From positions 1 through 13,881 of the forward strand of contig JAOXYB010035517.1 of the NCBI GenBank assembly GCA_028565635.1: a DNA stretch of 13,881 nucleotides, written 5' to 3'. The stretch is from Phoronis ovalis (taxonomy: Eukaryota; Phoronida; Phoronidae). The notes under the pieces are model-generated. The model was given only the letters and a program-made list of their open reading frames with translations, ran no database searches and was not told where the DNA came from. The position numbers and the translations under genes were made by a program. Each line of letters starts with the position of its first letter. Within the stretch, counting starts at the first letter, position 1. Shown here in pieces: positions 7,278 through 13,881 of the stretch.

Positions 7278-10200
7278 CTACAAAGATAGAACAAAAATGA
7301 CTAAATCAGAAGTTTTAACAACATCATTGCTCAATTTAGATGAGCACTGATACTTGTAGTTCATCTGGCAGAACATAGGAAAGAAATTTAAAGGATAAGT
7401 AAGCATCAGACTGTCAGACCAACAAAATGGTCTGAAAAGTTGTGGCACGTTTGGGTATTTCGCTCATTGACAAATACACTATTAAATGTCTTAAAATCTT
7501 TAAACATCTTCTGAAAATAACAATATAAGTCAAAAGTTAGTTATAATGTGTGCAGTTTGTACGTAATTAATATGACTGTCATGTATTCATGGTGTTAGTG
7601 ATGTTTTAAAGCTTATAGGTTATTTTGTGAGGTTATCTATTGTGCCCCACCCCAGGTAAAAACAGGATCAAGAGGTGCAAGTTGAATACCAGTATGTGAA
7701 GTAAACACATTGTTAGTCCTAGAAAGCGACATTGTATTTTGTTAAATTCACATGCTGTTACTCATAATTTTTTTTCCCCGAAAACTACAAAATTTAATTA
7801 TTTCTTGTTTGTAATACACACAAAATGATACGAGGTGAACACGAGAAACGTTAGCGTTAAATGACAAAATGAAACAGTTACGACTGAGCGTGTTCCTATA
7901 ACTTAATTACGTGTTGTCCTCACTGGTTGCGTGCTTTATGTACAGCGTTTTAATATCAATACTAATATAGTATCACAGACATAAGTATCGCTCGTATAGA
8001 CAGTCCTGACTCGGTATTACATGCAGAAAGTGTCTGAATCTACTGTATATTCTTGGCATATCCCAGTATGTACATTTTGGAATGTGATATAGTTCCTGGG
8101 CCGATCTAACATTCTCCACCCTAGTCAAAAATAGATAATTCAGGTGCCAGTTATAGCTCTTGTAGTCTGTTATATAAGCAGAATATTATGAAAGACAGAA
8201 GTCAAGCTGATATTTTGATATGATTTTTCCCCTAATTTTCAAATATCAAAATGAAGAGAAAGATATGTGAAAGTATATATTTTTGGAAGAGTTATACTTT
8301 AAAGTTTATAAATGCAAAGAGCAAAAGTTTGAAAATGGTTTTCATAATATCAAAAGTTGCCATTTTTGAATAAAGTTGTTCATTTTCAAGTTTTTATTTT
8401 TGAAGAAACATACGTCCAAAACCCCTTGACCTACAAGGTTGAAACTTTTCCTAAACGATCTTTTACATAATCAAATTCAAACTATATGACCGCATGGTTT
8501 GTTTTACATAATCAAATTCAAACTATATGACCGCATGGTTTGTTTTAGTTTACAGTATTACCTTTCTCACTTTATCGCACATATCTCAGACCTCACATAA
8601 CAAACCAACAATGATAAATAAATACACAACATTGTCAATGTACTTACTAGCATCCACCAAGAATTCATTTCGAGCTTCTAAACTAAGTAAAACATTCTTC
8701 ATATCCCAGTCAGCTGTTCTATTACAGGTGATGGACAGTTTCTCTCCAGGTGACTACAATGATATATTAATAAATATAGGAACAACAGAATACCTTTCGA
8801 TTAATTTCAATAAGCATTAATGATTGTAATAAAAGTCATGGGTGGGTCTTTTAAAGGTATCTTACGAGTTGTGTCTGTTTTAAGTTTATTCTAAGTCCAT
8901 ACTTAATACAATCTTAAGGAAGGATGTTTCAGAAACCCACACCATGACTGCAGCTAAATTTAGAAGAACTGGTTTAGAAGTCAGTATACATAAACTATAC
9001 ATTAATTACAGAGAAATCTTTTTAAAATTTCAAATCAAAACAAATTACCATGTCTTGACTGCCAACAATCCCTGGTGTTAAAATTGACTTAAATGTAGCT
9101 GTGACACAAGTCAGGAGTAACTTTGACTGAGTGTCTGAGGCTTTGGGTTGACTGCTACCAAGCATGTTGTACAGTGATGCCTTCATTGCCAGGTAACGTG
9201 TAACAAGAACATTCTGCAAACTGCTGGGTTGTTTGTTGAAATTCTCCGACAAGCGTACAATGAAATTGTCTATAACACCTAAAAAGCAAATTTGGGCAGC
9301 TACAGAACAGGAAACAATGTCACACTTAGCTTTGTATTTAACATGGAATTGTGGGATTGAATGGGTTTATTAGCACATAGCAGGAGCAATATTAACCATG
9401 TTGTTAACAAATAAATGTATAAAACATGATTACACAGAAGTTCCTAAGTAAAGAATCATGGTTTAGATAAGCTTATAACTTACTTGGCTTCAAAGAAAGC
9501 AATATGTCCCACCAATCACAACCGGCATACATGGTATATTCCAGTAATGGCAGCACATAACTAGTGGCTGTAGATATATCTTTTGCATTAACAACTCGTA
9601 TCAGATTCAAAGCTCCAGTGCAATCTACACCAACAAGACTACAACCTATAAATAAAAAAAATATTAGACGTCTAAAACCGCTAATTATGCAAATGCCATA
9701 TGGATAATTTAATGGTACTTAACACCGAATGTTTAAACTAGAGATGTAACTGAGATAGTTTTGAGAATTTTTTATAATGGTTTACTGTTGTGTATATGAC
9801 AAATAATATTACTAATTAAATAAAATGTTATAGTTTTATAATTTCAAACTGCACACGTCTTCTTAACTCCTACAATATCATTGGATGTCATGCATATTGT
9901 GGACCTCTAAAAGAAGCGAAAAAAAACAGGCATGAAGACATTCTTAAAAAATAAAATTATCACCTGTAACTGTCTGATGCAAGGATGCCATATATGGAGA
10001 CGACAGTTTCCGCTTCTTTTCTCCTTGTCCAATGTCTAATGCAGACAATTTTAAGTTCAGCGTAGACAATGTTTGAAGTGTATGTCGATGAACCATTTTA
10101 ATGCTACCATCCCGAAATGACAAGGCGACACAATGCAGTGGTAGCAAGTTATTCTCTGGGATGTTCTGAACAACAGGTAATTTGGACTGGGTTATGTCAG

Positions 10201-13200
10201 TTAAAATACTTTGATGGCTTGTTGATACTTTATGTAACCATTTTTGTAAAATAAATGGTTTAATGTCAGAAACAGTGGTTTGTTGAAATATTCTATGTAG
10301 CCCAACTGTTTGATCTTGCATTGTCCATAATTCTAAACATGTTTCAGTTCCATTATCGCAGGCTATAATCAAACTGTTTGGGTCTTCTTTGAAAGCAAAT
10401 CTTACGTTTCTCACTCGTGAGTGTTGGTTTTCTCTAAAATTTGGATCAACACTACATTTGGAAGAAAACCCAGCATGAGGCTTGCTGGTGATTTTACATG
10501 TGTCATGCTCTATGTGAAGTGTTATTTTAAAGCATTGAATGGAAGATGTCACTAATCCATCGCTGATTGCTACAATGGCTTCTCCCGTAGGTGAAAAAGC
10601 TATGTCGGCTTGGGAAACATGTTGCCTTGGTAGGCATAAAGGTTCAATGGCAGCAACTGTGTCCACCATGTTTATATTGATAATACCCACACAAACCTAC
10701 AAGCAAAAAGAAATTTGATTTGTTTTCAGACTTCGCATTATCATAAACCAGAGAAGTAGCTTTGATGGAATCGAACAATTTTTATAAAGTCGTCTTTAGG
10801 CAAATCTACACACAGTTTTTACGAAAATAGATTGCAAGATAGTACTATGCATTTACTTGTAACTTGGGAAGTTAGCAACAATCTTCTAATAATATTATTA
10901 CCAAACCACTGGCGGTAACTGCAATCCATCCATCAGATGCTCGCCCACCAAAATGACTTAGCGATGGTGCAAACTTTGTTGGAACAAACTTCTCATTGTA
11001 TAATGACGTATCTTTCTTGTCAACATTGAAGGTGAGCTAGAAGACATTGAAAATCCAGATAAAAAACAAGTGAACTCAAGTCAGACAAAAATATAACACA
11101 TGCATATATCAGTAAATTGACTACAAAATTTTCAGAGAATAAAGCCATAATACTGACTTCAGAATCGCATTCCTTCCTTCGTTATTCCATTTCCTGTCAC
11201 AAAATGGTGTAATCTTACTTCTATGTTAAGAATATATGAAAACTCTTCAAATGTTGAAGGTTATATTAAGAATACTCCTCTCACCCAGGTATAAGTGACC
11301 CCTTTGTATACCAGTATTATCACATGACCCGCAATATGACAATAGCTGAATCAAAGACAATAACAAAACAGACTATTTCGATGCATCACAAAGTTGAACC
11401 CAAATATTCTCTCAATTTGCACAAATCATTAACATAGCATGAAATTATTGTGTGTTTAATTGTTATGTGATCACCAACAACACCTAGCACATTCGTGTTG
11501 TCTGTTGTTGACAACATAAGTGACAGAATCTGACCCAGTTTGCATCAAATATTATAGCAGGTAATCACAACAATACAGACCATGACTAATCCAATAATTT
11601 CACAATATATATGTCATACAAAAAACTAACCTGACTAGTGGTATGTAACCATTCCAAAGAGACAACTTCTTCCATATTTAAAGTTGTTGAGCAAATACAC
11701 TGCCATCTGTTTACCAGGTACTCCTTAAATATTTCAAAGAAAAAAGTATAATCATTTTAATATAAAAACACTGCTTATGTCATCAGACTAGGAAATAAGA
11801 CAAGCAGTGGTGCTAATTGATAAACAAAGATAACAAACAAGAAACAAATTAGATTCAATATTCTCCTACAAATTATGTTCCCTAAACAATATATCAGTTT
11901 AAAGATTGACAAAAAAATATACATGTATTTATGATACTTTATGACAGTTTTCATAGGAAAAGTGGGTTTCAATTTCAAAGTCAGAGTCACAGCTTTCATC
12001 CACTTTTGATTTCAATTATAATGCTGTCTCCGAAAGAAACTCACATTATTCCTATGATTTTGTATAAGGTGCGTAGTCATGTACAATTTCCAAAATTTAT
12101 TTTCAAAATTATTCACTTTGTCTGAAGTTATAAGTTTTTGTGTGAACATTGAAGGTGCTATTAACCAGTCTACTAGATTATTCACTTATTATCTATATGT
12201 CTAAAAACTTCTTCTAAGTTTGTTTATTACATTTACCTTCATTGCCCAAACTTGGACAATTCCACTTGACGTGGCCAGTGCAAGAAATGAACCGCCGACA
12301 TGCCATACTAGTTGGATAACTTCTTCATCATAACTAGTGACTTTGTAAGTGTGCCAAGGCTTGTCTAGGTCACAAACATAAACAAAATGTTCACTTTGGT
12401 ATGTGGAATTCTTTGATCTGGAATAAGGAATGTTTAACTATAAATTACTGAATAAATGAGATACCTTTTTCTTTGGCACTTATTATTGAGGGCTATAGGG
12501 TTTTTTTTGTGAGCAGCGAGCATTGGGGTCTGTTAAGTCCAAGCAGCGAGCATTCTCTTTTGGCGGCCATTTTTCTAAAAATTTGTTTGCTGTTTTTATT
12601 TTTTAACTTGCCACGAGGCATTTTCATTTGGCGACCATTTTTTTTTGCTTTTATTTTATAACTTGCCGCGACCTGTTTTTTTTTGGTTGTTAATTTTTTT
12701 GTTAAGTGCGAGCAGCGAGCATTGCCAATTTTTAAGTGCGAGCATTGCACCCTGAGGGTACCCCTACCCCCTCATTATTTAGACTAAGTACAACGGTAAA
12801 ATACAACACTAGTTTTCCGTAATAAAGCTATCAGTCCTTTTACCAGAAAAACAATGCTACAGAACATGCATACTTAGGATCCTCAAACCTCTTGAAATTG
12901 AATTTTGCATTCCTATTTACGAGCTCTCTCTTGTACTTAAAATGTTTGTATCTGTCCCTGTTATCCCACAGCGCTAGCTTTACAAAGTATATCTCAGAGA
13001 CTAAATGCCTCCGCTAAAAGGTATATTAGCTCTGTTTAGTTAACATTTCGGTTTGTGAACTTACTGCTTTAAAGAACTTAGATTTTCAGTGCTAGTGAAG
13101 ACGACCATGTTTCTACAAGACACGGACACACATAGTGCTCTATCATCTTTAAACTGTACAATGTCTTCTCTGCTATCAGCAGATACTGAATACATCAAGT

Positions 13201-13204
13201 CCAT
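6565..13204 (-). CDS. MED16: Mediator complex subunit 16 (complete, 9 coding exons)
   Basis: MED16 is a tail-module subunit of the nuclear Mediator complex, which links DNA-bound activators to RNA polymerase II. The coding sequence joins 13065-13204, 12237-12417, 11631-11723, 10902-11036, 9964-10696, 9484-9645, 9049-9278, 8648-8753 and 6565-7277. All junctions are GT-AG and phase-compatible, giving 2493 nt or 830 residues; human MED16 is about 877. Landmarks shared with vertebrate MED16 occur in order: MDLMYSV near the start, SCRNMVVFTS (29-38), DGWIAVTASGLV before exon 5, QADIAFSPTGEAIV and RDGSIKMVHRHTLQT in the propeller, LLEYTMYAGCDWWDILL (exon 6), LAMKASLYN (exon 7), LQQLIQWVADFTLYLLAS (exon 9), VDECCLLPSQ-like IDECCLLPSQ, and a terminal CTRC...WDQRWVKLCMCGG cluster. 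Residues up to about 427 form the WD40-like propeller and the rest is helical. Nothing is broken. The upstream neighbour is only about 240 bp away. Confidence 0.97.
7278..8647 (-). other. MED16: MED16 intron 8
   Basis: At 1370 bp this is the longest MED16 intron. It is AT-rich and non-coding. It contains the 41-bp tandem duplication (8461-8542) and a 10-bp hairpin pair ATTTTGATAT/ATATCAAAAT (8212-8221 and 8243-8252). No transposon ends or small RNA could be recognised in it. Confidence 0.8.
8461..8542. repeat. Perfect tandem duplication, 2 x 41 bp
   Basis: Positions 8461-8501 and 8502-8542 are identical base for base, and the following TTTTA (8543-8547) starts a third partial copy. The unit runs from TTTTACATAATC to CGCATGGTTTG. 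The identity implies a recent duplication in this MED16 intron. Confidence 0.92.
8648..8753 (-). CDS. MED16: MED16 coding exon 8 (residues 559-593)
   Basis: The acceptor is TATCATTGTAG and the donor GCTA|GTAAGT is phase 1. It encodes SPGEKLSITC and DMKNVLLSLEARNEFLVD, matching SPGDRL...VMINLKTEEFVLD of the vertebrate protein. It was found by homology and by phase fit between exons 7 and 9. Confidence 0.92.
9049..9278 (-). CDS. MED16: MED16 coding exon 7 (residues 482-558)
   Basis: The acceptor is TTTGCTTTTTAG; the donor ATG|GTAATT leaves phase 0. It encodes LSENFNKQPSSLQNVLVTRY and LAMKASLYNML, then KLLLTCVTATFKSIL, in the helical middle region. Confidence 0.93.
9484..9645 (-). CDS. MED16: MED16 coding exon 6 (residues 428-481)
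   Basis: The acceptor is TTTATTTATAG and the donor is CCAA|GTAAGT; the phase is 1 at both ends. It encodes CSLVGVDCTGALNLIRV and LLEYTMYAGCDWWDILLSLKP. The LLEY..YxxG-DWWDILL block is among the most conserved parts of MED16. Confidence 0.94.
9964..10696 (-). CDS. MED16: MED16 coding exon 5 (residues 184-427)
   Basis: This large exon runs from acceptor TTGCTTGTAG (ending at 10697) to donor ACAG|GTGATA (phase 1). It completes the propeller: QADIAFSPTGEAIVAISDG, IFQQTTVSDIKPFILQKW and FRDGSIKMVHRHTLQTLS are conserved segments. A KKRKLSSP stretch near the end corresponds to the basic MKRPRT segment of the vertebrate protein. Confidence 0.95.
10902..11036 (-). CDS. MED16: MED16 coding exon 4 (residues 139-183)
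   Basis: This is a 45-codon, phase 0/0 exon, with acceptor TCTTCTAG and donor TTG|GTAATA. It encodes NEKFVPTKFAPSLSHFGG and SDGWIAVTASGL, matching the family's GEKFSRVKFSPSLTLFGG and GWIAVTVSGL closely. Confidence 0.94.
11037..11630 (-). other. MED16: MED16 intron 3
   Basis: This is a 594-bp phase-0 intron without recognisable exon or transposon. A small inverted repeat GTTGTC...GACAAC lies near 11497-11515, but it is too short to call as a functional RNA. Confidence 0.75.
11631..11723 (-). CDS. MED16: MED16 coding exon 3 (residues 108-138)
   Basis: This is a 31-codon exon, phase 0 at both ends, with acceptor ATATTTAAG and donor CAG|GTTAGT. It encodes EYLVNRWQCI and MEEVVSLEWLHT, aligning with the NSWE...IVALSWLHNG region of the vertebrate protein. 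It is too short to find without the homology. Confidence 0.9.
11724..12236 (-). other. MED16: MED16 intron 2
   Basis: This is a 513-bp phase-0 intron, AT-rich. Short open frames on both strands here (11775-12125) have no splice-compatible or homologous content. Confidence 0.75.
12237..12417 (-). CDS. MED16: MED16 coding exon 2 (residues 47-107)
   Basis: The acceptor TTATTCCAG ends at 12418 and the donor AAG|GTAAAT is at 12237/12236 (phase 0). It encodes HFVYVCDLDKPWHTYKV and ATSSGIVQVWAMK, the first WD-like blades; the PW and the D/S-G-x-x-x-x-W spacing match vertebrate MED16. Confidence 0.93.
12418..13064 (-). other. MED16: MED16 intron 1
   Basis: This is a 647-bp phase-2 intron with donor GTAAGT at 13064 and acceptor CCAG ending at 12418. 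Nearly half of it is the inverted-repeat element at 12488-12773. The rest (12774-13064) shows no signal. Confidence 0.8.
12488..12773. mobile_element. MITE-like element with AGCAGCGAGCATT repeats
   Basis: The left end GAGGGCTATAGGGTT and the reverse complement of the right end, GAGGGGGTAGGGGTACCC, form short imperfect inverted repeats. ATTATT lies outside both (12482-12487 and 12774-12779) as a probable target duplication. Inside, AGCAGCGAGCATT occurs at 12512-12524, 12542-12554 and 12711-12723, with a partial copy at 12737-12748. Two ~60-bp units run from GGCGRCCATTTTT to TAACTTGCCRCGA. The AGCAGCGAGCATT and GGTTGTTAATTTTT motifs are shared with the module at 4472-4605. There is no coding capacity. 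Confidence 0.62.
13065..13204 (-). CDS. MED16: MED16 coding exon 1 (residues 1-46)
   Basis: The ATG at 13204-13202 opens MDLMYSV, matching the conserved MDL start of animal MED16; an in-frame TGA lies upstream, before the putative acceptor. The conserved SCRNMVVFTS follows. The donor CA|GTAAGT (13065/13064) is phase 2. A strong acceptor (TTTTCTTTGCAG, ending at 13222) sits 17 nt before the ATG, so the mature exon probably begins at 13221 and there is a 5' UTR splice. Confidence 0.9.
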
Positions 13205-13210
13205 CCTAGA

Positions 13211-13233
13211 TGCTCCAATAGCTGCAAAGAAAA
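13211..13233 (-). promoter_or_regulatory. MED16: Splice acceptor 17 nt upstream of the MED16 start codon
   Basis: The minus strand reads GTTTTCTTTGCAG ending at 13222, a strong pyrimidine-rich 3' splice site, and the MED16 ATG follows at 13204. It implies a spliced 5' UTR. The donor could be a cis exon further right (for example 13447) or, if the species does this, a spliced leader. Confidence 0.6.
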
Positions 13234-13277
13234 CTTTAATGACTCACAAAATAAAGCATACAAATGAAATATTGAAG

Positions 13278-13283
13278 TTTATT
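13278..13283 (-). terminator. Candidate polyadenylation signal of the upstream gene
   Basis: This is AATAAA on the minus strand, about 150 nt past the TAA at 13432 and 57 nt before the acceptor that precedes MED16. It could end the upstream transcript. It is weak evidence alone in AT-rich DNA. Confidence 0.3.
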
Positions 13284-13446
13284 GACTGCATGGGTGATCC
13301 ATGAGACTAGCGTGTGAGAAAGTGTGTTTACGTTATAAATAAATATATATGATATTTACTCTGTAATTATATTCCGTTTGTGTAAAATGAAAAAAAAGAT
13401 CCTTATGGCCTGCTGATCATGGTTCATTGAGTTAGTAATATCTTAC

Positions 13447-13788
13447 CTGCACAAGATTAATAAATAGTTGAGTATATGTACAATCATCATTTATATTTCT
13501 TTTGTTGAAAGATATGTACATATGCAAGTCACAGCCTGTGTGGAAAACAAAAGCCCTGAACCGCACATCTCTGCCAACATTTTGGACAAGTAGCCATCCC
13601 CCAAAATATTTCATAACGCTTAACAGATGTTTATGACTCTGCCAAGTATTTGAATAGAAATGCTCAAATAGAAATAGAAAAACAGATTTTTTAACATCGA
13701 AACCAAAACCTAGGAGTTCTTTGGTCTGGGAAGTGTTTGCTTTTAATTTTAAAAGTATGATTCTAATTAATTCCACAGCTAGAGTGAA
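13447..13788 (-). CDS. Exon-like open segment of an unidentified upstream gene (partial)
   Basis: A 114-codon open segment lies between a possible acceptor (CGCTTTGACAG, ending at 13789) and a good donor (GTGCAG|GTAAGA, 13447/13446), phase 0 at both ends. It contains complex, non-repetitive protein text with several tryptophans, such as HFYSNTWQSHKHLLSVMKYF and VRFRAFVFHTGCDLHMYISF. I do not recognise the family. There is no plausible start Met near its beginning, so it would be an internal or terminal exon. If the donor is skipped, the frame stops at 13432-13434 after VRYY. If it is spliced to the MED16 acceptor at 13222, the frame ends in LLEHLGWT about 11 nt into MED16. Chance openness is possible but seems less likely. 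Confidence 0.5.
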
Positions 13789-13881
13789 CTGTCAAAGCGG
13801 AACTTTTTAAACATCAAGTTCATTACCCGGGGTTCATTATTAGTGATCGTCAACCGTCTGCAAAGTGAGCGCCCAGCATTG

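Noticed and set aside
6443-7350. Plus-strand frames at 6443-6721, 7051-7350 and 7061-7270, and a minus-strand frame at 6692-6910
   Set aside because: They are antisense or alternate-frame readings over MED16 exon 9 and its 3' UTR.
8212-8252. 10-bp inverted repeat as a possible small RNA hairpin
   Set aside because: The stem is short, AT-only apart from one pair, and has a 21-nt loop. That is expected by chance in AT-rich intron DNA.
8527-8820. Plus-strand frame of 97 codons
   Set aside because: It runs antisense over MED16 exon 8 and its flanking introns, and part of it is the 41-bp duplication.
11775-12125. Small frames on both strands
   Set aside because: They lie inside MED16 intron 2, with AT-rich hydrophobic composition and no homology recognised.
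12473-12750. Open frames on both strands
   Set aside because: They are translations of the repetitive element in MED16 intron 1, rich in F/L or K, with no conserved content.
13089-13304. Plus-strand open frame of 71 codons followed by AATAAA
   Set aside because: It is the antisense of MED16 exon 1 and its acceptor. The minus-strand reading matches MED16 and fits exon 2 in phase, while the plus protein matches nothing I know.

Overview
The window looks like nuclear DNA of an invertebrate animal. It is AT-rich, its genes are split by many GT-AG introns, and it carries several short non-autonomous DNA transposons. There are no bacterial operons, Shine-Dalgarno sites or CRISPR arrays. The species cannot be named from the sequence. 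Both recognisable genes are on the minus strand.

The right half (13204 down to 6565) holds a complete MED16 gene, encoding the Mediator tail subunit. It has nine coding exons. Joined at phase-compatible GT-AG junctions they give one open frame of 830 residues (human about 877). The N-terminal propeller, the helical middle region and the C-terminal cysteine cluster are all recognisable. The left-centre (5725 down to 2000) holds a complete three-exon gene for a 501-residue, 12-helix major facilitator transporter of the nodulin-like/NFD4-like group. The two genes are in tandem with 839 bp between the MED16 stop and the transporter start. At the right edge (13788 to 13447) there is an unrecognised exon-like open segment of a third minus-strand gene. 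Its 3' end lies very close to the MED16 start, so shared transcription, trans-splicing or an overlapping exon is possible. No functional link between the three genes is evident.

The remaining DNA is introns, UTRs and repeats. There are five short inverted-repeat elements: a TTAA-flanked one at 1101-1533; three packed into transporter intron 2 (3199-3503, 3595-3891, 4263-4722); and one in MED16 intron 1 (12488-12773). Two of these (3199-3503 and 4263-4722) share a terminal GGGTACCCAT core and an internal minisatellite with a telomere-like TTAGGGGT core. The 4263-4722 element has itself been interrupted by a roughly 140-bp module. That module's ends recur inside the 12.5-kb element. There is also a perfect 41-bp tandem duplication in MED16 intron 8 and an AT-rich imperfect repeat near the transporter 3' end. 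The first 1.1 kb holds nothing that can be called.
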